The translations under genes were made by a program, and so were the position numbers. Shown here one piece after another: positions 1-10,000 of a stretch of DNA of 64,000 bases (within the stretch, counting starts at the first letter, position 1; the number at the start of each line of letters is the position of its first letter). The DNA is from Mya arenaria. Its lineage: Eukaryota; Mollusca; Bivalvia; Myida; Myidae. The notes beneath the pieces were generated by a model. It saw only the letters and a program-made list of their open reading frames with translations, was not told the DNA's origin and did no database searches. The DNA lies in the NCBI RefSeq assembly GCF_026914265.1, contig NC_069124.1, positions 19,199,648 through 19,263,647 on the forward strand. The letters are read 5' to 3'.

Positions 1-66
1 ATGCTCGGGTTGGAATAAACCTATACTTATATTTTTACACTATCGGCCATGAAAGATACTTATAGC
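1..66. repeat. Remnant of a hairpin-type repeat family
   Basis: The first 66 bases resemble one arm of the palindromic element at 47924-48275. Both share the order CTCGGGT, GGAAT, AACCTAT, TTACACT, TCGGCCATG, AAGATACTTATA. Several substitutions and short gaps separate them, so this is an old, truncated copy cut by the window edge. No coding potential is visible. Confidence 0.5.
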
Positions 67-194
67 CTAACACCGCAGCCTAACCACAATTATTCAAAAT
101 ATACCTCATTGCGACTAAATTTGAAAGATTAGAAAAGTCGGAGTACGAAACGTTCATTGACAAGATGACTCCAAAATCTAAACATATCTTCATC

Positions 195-208
195 TTTCTC
201 ATTTCTAG
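195..208 (+). promoter_or_regulatory. 3' splice acceptor directly before the GPCR start codon
   Basis: A pyrimidine-rich tract (TTTCTCATTTCTAG) ends in AG at 207-208 and the ATG follows at 209. This looks like the acceptor of an intron lying in the 5' UTR or just upstream of the coding exon. The true transcript start is therefore probably left of the window, and additional N-terminal coding cannot be strictly excluded. Confidence 0.5.
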
Positions 209-1393
209 ATGTCAGAAACTGAAGATTCAACAATGGTGCCTGATGCTGAAGTCGACTACGATCCTGACTATCTGGCAATGGTTCCAGCCCTCCAGGTTCC
301 GTCAGCGATTGGAATTGGCTTTCTGATCCTCATCACCAGTTTTGGCAACATCATCACCATCATCGCCTTCGTTAGAGATACCCGTCTTCACACTGTGTAC
401 GACTTCTACATTTTCAACTTAGCCTTCGCCGATCTCCTCATCGGTTGTATCAGTATGCCTTTCTACGCTGTATACACCCTCAAAGAGTTCCAGTGGGATT
501 TTGGTAAAGAGTTTTGCAAAGCTTGGCTGGCTATCGATTTTACCATGTGTTTCGAATCAGTTTTGTTGATTCTGATTATAAGTTTAGACAGACTTCTTCT
601 TTTTGTGTTCGGGCCACATTATACTTCTACAGTGACCTTTAAAAGGGCTATAGCGCAAGTTGCATTTTCGTGGTTAGTATCGTTTCTTTTGTATGGACCA
701 GCAATTATTGGCTGGGACCATTGGGTTGGATATTCCACAGTTGAATATATGGACTGCACTGTGGAGTTTGCTTACAACTTTGAGTATACGACCATAACAG
801 CTATTCTCGAATTTGTATTACCAGTTACTGGATTGGTAATTATCAACTTTTTGATTTACCGGAAAATAAGTGGCCGCTTTGCGAGGCAGAGAAGCAACCG
901 AGTTAAACCAACAACAGACAAAGGGAACGTAGTAAAACGATCAAATTGTGAAAAACAAGAACCACAGAGCAGCGGTGATCAATTGGATAAAGCTAACAGA
1001 AATGTTGCCTTCGAGAATGGTGAACAAATCGTATCCACATCGTCAAGCACGGGTGCAAACACTTCGACACAGAGTAGCAAATCAATTCGAGAAATAAAGC
1101 AAATAAAGCAGGAAAATAAAGCTGCGAGGTTTCTAGCCATTCTAGTCCTGGTGTTTCTGGCGACGTGGGCGCCGTATACAATAACAACCATTGTTCTCTC
1201 GTTCTGTGGCGATGACTGTGTGAACACAAGCGCCTATGAAAGCATGAACTGGATTTTGTGGGGCAAGTCGGCCATCAACCCTTTCTTGTATGCGATGAAC
1301 AGTCAACGGTACAGATACAACTTCAAGAAGTATATATGTTGCTGGAAAAAGCAGGCTCAACCACAAGACAACACTTGTCAAACTATCGCTTAA
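209..1393 (+). CDS. Histamine H3-like / aminergic class A G-protein coupled receptor
   Basis: A 394-residue seven-transmembrane receptor, intronless from ATG to stop. Visible class A landmarks are N47 in TM1 (SFGN), D75 in TM2 (NLAFADL), the C103-C183 disulfide pair, W155 in TM4, P205 in TM5, TWAPY at 319-323 in TM6 and NPFLY at 357-361 in TM7. D110 lies seven residues after C103, the Asp3.32 position that binds the amine in aminergic receptors. E201 falls at 5.46 and W351 at 7.43, a pair typical of histamine H3/H4 receptors; muscarinic receptors have other residues there. The DRY motif is DRL (127-129). The third loop is short for an aminergic receptor (about 85 residues, rich in Ser, Thr and Lys), and the tail has paired cysteines (CC at 377-378) that could be palmitoylated. 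The likely role is a Gi-coupled plasma-membrane receptor for histamine or another amine. The ligand assignment is inference. Confidence 0.9.
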   Translation: MSETEDSTMVPDAEVDYDPDYLAMVPALQVPSAIGIGFLILITSFGNIITIIAFVRDTRLHTVYDFYIFNLAFADLLIGCISMPFYAVYTLKEFQWDFGKEFCKAWLAIDFTMCFESVLLILIISLDRLLLFVFGPHYTSTVTFKRAIAQVAFSWLVSFLLYGPAIIGWDHWVGYSTVEYMDCTVEFAYNFEYTTITAILEFVLPVTGLVIINFLIYRKISGRFARQRSNRVKPTTDKGNVVKRSNCEKQEPQSSGDQLDKANRNVAFENGEQIVSTSSSTGANTSTQSSKSIREIKQIKQENKAARFLAILVLVFLATWAPYTITTIVLSFCGDDCVNTSAYESMNWILWGKSAINPFLYAMNSQRYRYNFKKYICCWKKQAQPQDNTCQTIA

Positions 1394-1420
1394 GTGTGTT
1401 TATAAATTTGTGGGGACGCT

Positions 1421-1426
1421 AATAAA
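1421..1426 (+). terminator. Candidate polyadenylation signal (AATAAA)
   Basis: AATAAA lies 28 bases past the GPCR stop codon. The hexamer is canonical but common by chance in AT-rich DNA, and the resulting 3' UTR would be unusually short. Confidence 0.3.
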
Positions 1427-1621
1427 TTTTTGGCGCACCGTACATGCGGGACTTTTGGACCCTGTCTTGAACCATTTTTTTTTAAATTTCTTTTCATGGA
1501 TGGCGACCCCAGTGAGAATATCATTTTTTTTTTATAAATAGCGGATATTATTACACAAACATAATTAAACATTTGACTGCGTAAAGCAACCCTGTTTGTT
1601 GTCCGTCTTGTGATGAAGCGA

Positions 1622-1698
1622 CTGGAATCCAATATTCGAACTGTGTGTGGATCGACAGTTTAGTGTCTTACCACAAGACCACTGGACTACGGCACACC
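1622..1698 (-). repeat. tRNA-derived SINE head (decayed)
   Basis: Read on the minus strand, this has a box A-like segment (TAGTCCAGTGG, then GGTAAGACAC) and a box B-like segment (AGTTCGAATATT) at tRNA spacing. The stems do not close well enough for a functional tRNA. It looks like the head of an old SINE inserted downstream of the GPCR. Confidence 0.4.
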
Positions 1699-1794
1699 CA
1701 CTAATTGCTTAATAAGGATTTAGGAAAGATTTTAAACATGAATAAACAGCGTTCAATTTAGTTATTATCAAGCATTGCATATGAGTATCACCGT

Positions 1795-2079
1795 ATTTAT
1801 AATACGGTTATTACTTAATACTACTACGTTTTTCGAGAGGTAGTATTTACGTAAAATCTGTAAACATCCGAGTGGCGAATGAGACTGCCCGGATCATACG
1901 GATTATAAATAGCCCTTTTTATTATAAACAGTATGATTATTGGTTAAAATTACTTAAATACACGTAATTAAATAAAATATTACATTTTAATGACGCACAA
2001 CTTTTTGTGTCGTCATTTAATCATAGCGCAATGATACTTGTTATGGCGTGACGTCAGCAAGGTCAAATATGCCCGTATT
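1795..2079. repeat. Dispersed repeat, same family as 54902-55230
   Basis: The segment containing TGACGCAC, GATACTTGTTATGG and CGTGACGTCA is matched in order by 55110-55200. The left part, with GCCCGGATCA and ATAGCCC, matches the foldback part at 54902-55075. It is a diverged copy without coding sequence. The foldback element at 2080-2886 interrupts or abuts its right end. Confidence 0.45.
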
Positions 2080-2886
2080 CAGTGTGTGAATACCACGTGA
2101 TAAAAACGTCATATATGCTACGTCGGAATGCAACATTTTGCATAAAATGAAGACTTAAATCAAAGATAACTTTTCTTTTACAACTCCATTTTAAATAAAA
2201 CAAATGACAATCTAAAAAGCTTAAAAAGCACCGCATTTGTTTTATTACCGAATATTGATATGGTCATTAGTTTCATCAAACACTTCGACAAACCTGTTTC
2301 CAAAATAATGTTTTGACATTGCTCCGTCAGACCACAGGCATCTGGATCATTGTTTGTCACTTAAATGTTGTTTAAAACCATTTTGGGTACATACAATGAG
2401 ATAAACAACACATCTGAAGATATTTAGTGTCTTTCATATACAAAAAAGAAAAGATATACAACACATCTGAAGATATTTAGTGTCTTTCATATACAAAAAA
2501 GTCTTTTTTGTATATGAAAGACACTAAATATCTTCATACAAAAAGTCTTTTTTGTATATGAAAGACACTAAATATCTTCAGATGTGTTGTTTATCTCATT
2601 GTATGTACCCAAAATGGTTTTAAACAACATTTAAGTGACAAACAATGATCCAGATGCCTGTGCGTCAGACGGCCGTATTATGAAAAGGTTTTAAGAAACT
2701 AAACTCTCAATCGAACTCTGGTAAAAGACCGAAGGCAGGGCTCCACAAGCGGCGTAGACTGCGCTATGTTTCATTTAAAATGGTGAACAAATGGTGAAGT
2801 TATCTTTATTTAAAATATTTATTCAAATCAAAACATTGCCTTCCGACGTAGCATGACGTAATTTATCACGTGGTATACACACACTG
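2080..2886. mobile_element. Foldback MITE, terminal CAGTGTGTG, 5-bp target duplication
   Basis: The ends are inverted repeats: the left reads CAGTGTGTGAATACCACGTG, and the right is its near reverse complement ending TATACACACACTG. Similarity continues inward for over 100 bp, including ACGTCGGAA, GATAACTT and CCATTTTAAAT. GTATT flanks both sides (2075-2079 and 2887-2891), consistent with a 5-bp target duplication. A second copy is at 25223-25701. There is no ORF for a transposase, so the element is non-autonomous; the superfamily is not clear to me. Confidence 0.7.
2333..2662. mobile_element. Nested hairpin transposon (hAT-like) inside the foldback MITE
   Basis: Almost the whole element is a palindrome. 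The left arm starts CACAGGCATCTGGATCATTG and the right arm ends with the exact reverse complement. The octamer CGTCAGAC occurs at 2325-2332 and again at 2663-2670, a clean 8-bp target duplication. The homologous site in the other host copy (near 25466-25475) has no insert. An 8-bp duplication with CA-initial ends fits hAT-type elements. Each arm also holds an internal tandem copy of a block with ATCTGAAGATATTTAGTG. Confidence 0.75.
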
Positions 2887-3900
2887 GTATTGCAGCGGAT
2901 GGAAAACGAATACATTTTGCAAAAATATAAGCTTGCAGATCTATGATGCATACCCAATAAAGTGTTTTATATGCCATTCATTTTCAGCAAAGCTGGAAGT
3001 GTTATTAAAACTTATTATGTTCTGTTGTTGTGTATTTTATCTTGTGATGCATGACCTTTCAGAAACAAATATACATACATAAACAATCATTGTATATATC
3101 TAAAATAAACTGTTTATCATGAGATGATGTAATCAATGTTCTAGTCCTAGAAATGTTGTATACATGTACTTAATTTTAGATACATTCAACTGTATCGGTA
3201 ATAACATTCTGCTTTTACGCGTTTGGTTTTATTTATTTTACGATTTTGTTAATTGACAAGTTCCTCATTGTATAATTAATAAGTTTCTTACTACTTAATA
3301 CAGTTCGCTATTCTGTAATGTTAATCATATTTACTATGTAAGAAAAAAACATTACATTTTTACGTTACTTAATAAATATTTTTGAATCTTCAATCTTGAA
3401 TCTGTAGCTGTCTCAGAACATTGAATATCCCACTTCACTAGGCGGAGTTTGCCATATATTGACTACTCAGCAGGGTCAGTAGTCATAAAACATCTAAAAT
3501 CATTAAAAAATCCTAACTTAAGTAATTTTCTTAAGTTAAATATCACTAGTGAAATGATGTTTAAAAAATAGCCTGCATAATGTAAATGATACACGATATT
3601 TGAATAAATTGGCCAACATTTTAAAAATCTTGAGATTCTCATCAGACAAGGCCATCAGGGAAAGGTAAATAAAGCAATGTACTGGTGGTATCCTTGTGAA
3701 AAGAAATACCAAATACTTTAAATGAATGAACATTTGTGTTCTTTACGTGTGGTAGGCCATTTTTGTTTGAAAATAAGCATTTTGTAAACTAAAAAGAAAT
3801 GAACGGGGATCGACAAGGGAACTCACTGCGTCAGAGTTACCTCACATAAATATATTGTTGTCTGTTCCGTTCTCAAAACTATTATCTGCTACAACCAAAA
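2887..3900. other. Intergenic, no gene seen
   Basis: AT-rich spacer between the foldback element and the RECQL5 start. Open frames are short and shadow-like. The last ~100 bases presumably hold the RECQL5 5' UTR and promoter, but no core motif stands out. Confidence 0.5.
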
Positions 3901-4009
3901 ATGACAGATCAGCGGGAACGCCAGGCCTTAGAAACTTTAGTCAAAACCTTCAAACATGCACATTTTAGATCCGATACACAACGAAAGGCAGTTCTTAAAG
4001 TTTTAGACG
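3901..4009 (+). CDS. RECQL5: RECQL5 exon 1 (start codon)
   Basis: Encodes residues 1-36 plus one base of Gly37, starting [17 protein letters not shown] and including [17 protein letters not shown]. This is the N-terminal RecQ motif 0 region (F-R-x-x-Q-x-x-A). It ends at ACG|GTAATT. The start is chosen because it is the first in-frame ATG before the conserved F-R-S-D-T-Q segment. The 1.5-kb intron 1 that follows holds no recognisable feature beyond AT-rich sequence. Confidence 0.8.
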
Positions 4010-7000
4010 GTAATTAGACTTTAATTTTGTACCATATGGACGTGTAACGTTGTGCTTGTTGAAGCGTTTTCGGACGATACTCATTCGGATATTCCATACG
4101 AATAAATCGATGTCATTTATCAAAAATACTTTAGTACAGTATAATTTCTCATTGTTATGATCTTAAATTCACGTTCCTTTCCATTTAACTTCAATTATTC
4201 TGTTAATTAAATTTTTAGAATGTTTTCATTATCTGATGATACATGTAATAGCCTTTTGAGCAGACGACAGAACATGTGAACTCGTTTGAAATTGACAGTT
4301 CAATGTCATATACAATCAATTAATATGGCAGTTTTCAAAATTGGGCTCATCGAAACACATAGGGACCAAACAATCTTTATACTAGTAAACTCAATACCAT
4401 GTAATGTACCCAGAATGGAGTGAAAGTCTTGCATACATGTTTATCTTAAGATAACACAGTATAATAGAGATTTAAACTTATGTGATACTACCAGTTTTGA
4501 CAGAAAACAAAAATGTAATGCACTGTGTTGTGTTTGTACCTTTGGGATCGCCAGACAAAATCTGATAATTTTTGCGGCAGCAGAATGAAATCCCCAAATA
4601 ATTTTTTTTTAATATAAACTAGAACATAGAACTCTACTATAATTGCACCTTAATGCCCTAAATGCCCTAACTTTTAAATCAACATTAAAATAGTTAATGT
4701 TTTCAACTCATGTTTTGGATGGATGATGATGCTGCAAATTACCATTATCTTTTTTTACTAGTACTAATTATGATTTGAAATGCTTTCAATTTTCATTTTG
4801 GGCCAGGTAAACACTCCCCTTAAAGTTTCCATATTACAATGTTTGAGAGAGCCCCTTAAAGTGATTTTATTTTGTTGTTTGAGCAGCTGTGTGCTCAAGC
4901 ACAATTTGACAACCTTGGCTGAATTGAAAGATATTATTGTAACCACATATCCAGAAAATGCTAAACCAAGTTACGTGGGTATAGGAGTCTTCCTCTCACT
5001 GAAAAGGTTGTAAGTTTAAGCTCCACAAAGGGAACATTCTCCTGGCCTTTCAAAAACTTTTGTTTGAAAATATTGTCTGCAGGAGGAGAGACTAAATGGA
5101 TAATAAAATTTTCAATTTTTGCCATTTTACTTAAAGATTCGATCAAGTATAATTTTTTTTTTTTTTTTCTAAAAAGAAAAAAACAGGAAAATAATCATCA
5201 TTCTTCACTTGAATCTGATTTTTAAAAAAAATTATGTCAAGTTCTAGTTTTTGAAATGTACCAAAAAGCGAATATCAGAATGGTTTGCAGTGTCATTGAC
5301 TACAAAGGGATGGTGATATTTGTTCAAGTTTGAATTTCCATTTTTCCGAAAATTGGGTCACAAACTGAAATCATCCAAAATATCTGTTGTCTAAGCTTCT
5401 CCACATGCGTTTAAATAAATAACATATAAAATTTACAAATAACATTAAAATTAAAATATTAAATAAAACATGTTTACATGCTTTTGAATTCTGTCTTATA
5501 GGAAAGGAAGATGTCTTTATCTGCATGCCAACAGGGGCAGGTAAATCTCTATGTTACCAGCTGCCAGCAGTTATGTCCACTGGGTTAACGCTAGTTATCT
5601 CCCCTCTCATTGCACTCATGCAAGACCAGCTGGAACACCTGGAGAATCTTGGGATCTGCTCTGAGACACTGAATTCCAAAATGTCCGCCGAAGAACGGCG
5701 AAGAGTGCTGAAGGACCTGAGTGGAGATAAACCGGAGACTAAGCTATTATACATCACTCCGGAGCAAGTGGACACAGACAGTTTTAAGTCATTGGCTGAG
5801 ATGTTAATGGAAAGAAGACTAGTGAAGTATTTTGTGATAGATGAAGCTCATTGTGTGTCGCAATGGGGACATGATTTCCGACCTACTTACTTGAAGCTTG
5901 GTTACTTCAGGTCAAAATATTTGAAGGTTTGGCACTTTGAGATGAATTTCTTTAATAATTTCTTAAGTTGTATTGTATAGAAATCTTTCGCCTTAACATA
6001 CATTTATATCTGAATTACCAGTAAATAGTCTGGTATAACAAATCACAATTTACAATAAATATTGTTACTTGTAATGAGCACATTCGGAAAATATCATTAA
6101 GGCTATATATACTTTCCGAATGGGCTCATTAAAAAGTAAATATCAATTTACACTTTATTAAAGTGTATATTCTAAAGTTATCTGTTTTTTTTTCGAAGAA
6201 AAAAAGGTTGTGATATTCATGTAGCCTTTACTAATAAAGCCTTGGTGTTGCCTAAAAGCATTCAAGATGTTCAGAAGATACTTTTCACAAACTTAGCACA
6301 TTTGTTACTAGTGACAATATGTATATTTGTAGAAAGACACATAAATCTGACTTAAATACATTTCTGTCTTTTATTCACATTGATCAACTCAAATAACAAA
6401 ACAATGGACAAATTTTGGCATCGGATTGATTGCTTTGGTTTTAGTTATTGTAGCAATCAAACTAATAAAAAATATATAATATATAAAAATCCAACCTACA
6501 TTTTTACAGGGTGTTCCATGTATAGCTCTGACAGCAACTGCTCCAAAACAAGTGATCGAAGACATTGTGAAGCAACTCCGACTGCGGGAACCAATGTCCC
6601 GTTTCAAACAGAGCGTGTACAGGCCCAACCTGTATTATGAGGTTAAAATGAAAGACACTATAGGAGATGTTTTTGAGGACCTGAAAATCTTTGCTATCAA
6701 GTCCCTAGGTGGCGCTGCTGAGAAAGGGGAAAATTGGGTATGAATAGTAATTGTAATTTTTCGGGTAATGCTCAAACAACTTATGTAGATTAATAGGTTT
6801 CACAGTACTTTTGTGGAAATTAACACAAGTATTCTTTTCAAGTTTGTGCTTTCTCTCCTTTTTTATAGGTATTTTTTAGGGGCATACATCTTTTTAAATG
6901 ATAGCGGTGTCTTAGTAGAAACTGATACTTGTGTCCTTTCTGGAAGGCCATAAAAATGTACATTGGGTGCAGATCAAACAGTACCCTTGGGCTAGGAAGT

Positions 7001-10000
7001 GAGAGTGGGCTGTTGGCATCGTTAAGAGGTCATGGGTTTGATCATCACCAAGTGATCTTCGTCTCAATTGGTCAATCAAAATGGACACCAATTCTGGTTT
7101 CTTCTTAATGATGAATCTGTAATATATGAGATTTCTTCACAATAAAGCTAAAGGAAATAAGTATGAACTAAACCTGTGACCTGTTTTATGTGAGGTGTAC
7201 ACCTATAGGCTATTCCACAATACTGTATCTCTACTGTTTCCATTGTGCTGCAGGATGAATTTGGATGCGGTATTGTGTACTGTCGGACTAGGGATAGCTG
7301 TGAGGAAGTGGCAGCTCACCTTACCAGGAAAGGCATCCCAGCACGACCTTACCATGCAGGCTTAAAATCCGGAATAAGGTATGTCCTAGAGATTTTCATG
7401 ATTAGAATGGCGATGCTAAAAAATATGTTTCTTATTGTGCTTTAAAACCTGCGTCTCTGCCTATGGGATTGTCATGCAAATGCTGATTTTATAGTTTAAA
7501 ATGAAAGCTGAAATTTCAGTTAGTCACTTATATAGTTTGACCTGCATTTGTCCAATGAGACTTAAATCTTTAAAGCAAAATATCGAGAAATTGTTTCTTT
7601 GAAGTGTTTTTGTTTATTTTTTGCCAAAAATAATGGATGTATATTAGGGCTATTCCAGTAAAACATATAACCCACGGGTGGAAAGTAATTATTTTCATAG
7701 TATATGGATGGGTGTCTTTATGTCTTTTTTTGCTAATTTTGACCCCAAAAGGGAAAATATGCTTCTGTAGGGAGTTTAACTTAAAAGTGCCTTCCCCCGG
7801 AGGGTTAAATGTTAAAATGGAATAAATGGCCCTAAAATGATTTCATTTCAATATCAAAGAAAATGAGATTTGAAGTATGTAAGAACTGTATTATACATAA
7901 AAATGCTTGCTATAAAGGAGTATGATCATATGTCATTTTTAGTTCTTAAATTCACTGGTATATATTTCAAGGGAGGGAAACCAGATTGACTGGATGGCAG
8001 GACGGTTCCCAGTTATCTGTGCAACAATCAGCTTTGGAATGGGAGTCGACAAATCAAACGTCAGGTAGGAGCATGCCCTAATTTTCACTTTTGAATTCAA
8101 ATTGCAAGGCAAGAGAATTTTTTTTATTCGATAAACAAGGAGGGCTATACTACTCGCCTCAGGGTTGGCATTGGCGTCCTGTTAAGTTTTAGCGCAAGTT
8201 GGCAATTTCACATACTACAATACACTTTACACAGTTGTTTAGGACCATCACATAATAAGGTTACATATCTCCATATCACCCTAAATACAAGTTATAGTCC
8301 CTTAGGAACTAAGGTTAAAGATGTAGGGCACATTCTGTCCAGTTGAAGGTCTAGGGCAAGTTGGGACTTTCAAAAATAACTAATTTTGCCTTCAGTCAAT
8401 TGACTTCATACTTTACACAATTGTTGGCCGCCATCATACAATAAGGTTGCATAACATTATGGTAATCTAAATACAAATTAAATACAAATTATGTTCCTTG
8501 ATGAACTTCCAAAGTTTGTTTAAGGTTTAAAGGCAACTTGGGGTTGAACTCTGATCTCAAATGCCGCTCATTCAATGCACTTCATTTTTTACGGCCATCA
8601 CACAAGTAGGTCACATTACTCCATGTTAACCTTACAGCAAATTATGGCACTTGATTGACTTTAAAAAAAAAAAAATTTGATTGTTTTTTTTACAGGCTCT
8701 AATTTCATCATTAATACATTCTAAGACAAAGCATCAAATAGTCGGGCACCCTGTCCTATGACAACTCTTGTTTATTACCTTATCATTCAAAAACTTGGCC
8801 ATAATTAATAAATGCTCAAGGCATTCCAATAAAACTTGGCACACAACAATGTTATCGGAGACAATACACTCATGATAATATTTAAAGAGTCACTCCCCTT
8901 GTTTGCCTGAACAAAAACACACATTAGCCAATAGGTTATGTTCGCTCCACTACACTCTCCTTATTTAACAATAATTCTGGTTAAATATTTGGAAACAGTG
9001 CTGAATAAAAAAAAAAAATGAAATCCACCAATTCATTAGTATGGCCAGGCGGAAGAGGATAGGCAACTGTTTTACTGTCATCTTTTCATTTACTTTTTCA
9101 CATACAAACTGAAAACTAAATTAATTGCAATATCTTTCTTGCAACAATATGATACACTGGAACTTGCTCCAGTCAATGGCAGTCTACTGTCAGCAGTTAA
9201 AATGTGTTTAAAGTATAAAAAAAGTTGGAATTAATTTTTTCCATCAGATTTGCAATTTTTACTTTTAAAACATAGAAAAGCATGAAAAATATAAGCAATA
9301 ATGAAAAGAGAAGGAAAAATACATACGATATGAAAATTTCAATCCTATATCTTCAAAAATAAAATAAAAATATGACAAAATAGCTGAAGAAAATCAAGAA
9401 AAGAGATCCGCGACACGTGGAATGGAATAAGAGCTTGAAAATATTAAAAAAAAAATGTCAAGAATTTTGAAATTCCATAACTTAAGTTTAAGTAAAGATA
9501 TCTCCACAATTTACACAGTTCTGTAAATGTATTTTTAAACTCTAAAAAATCTGTATGTGCTCTTTTCTGTCATGTAAATGCGCATTAGATAAACCACTGA
9601 TGTTACTACTTAAGTTTCTCTGACAGCAATCTTTCCCAATATCTTGCCCCAGGTTTGTAGCCCACTGGAACGTGCCCAAGTCAATGGCAGGGTTTTACCA
9701 GGAGTCTGGGCGGGCGGGCCGTGATGGGAAACAGTCTTACTGTCGTCTTTACTACTCCCAGCAAGACAGGGACACTGTGGCTTTCCTTATCAAGAAGGAG
9801 ACTAGTAGGAGCAAGAAGGTGGGGCATCTTGTTTCTATTATTGATTTAGTTTAAGGTTTAATTTATGGTCTCAGATTTAAAGAGACTAGTTCACCTTTTA
9901 TAGGGACACACAGCAAAAATGTTTATTTTGTGTAAAATATACGGAACATGATTACATCATTATAAGTTCAAATTAAAGATTTGTAGACCATTCAGCCCAT

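Noticed and set aside
5911..5980. Extension of RECQL5 exon 2 to the stop at 5980, or a donor at 5911
   Set aside because: The extension leaves conserved RecQ sequence after YLK. The donor at 5911 would need an extra micro-exon to restore frame, while 5927 joins cleanly to exon 3.
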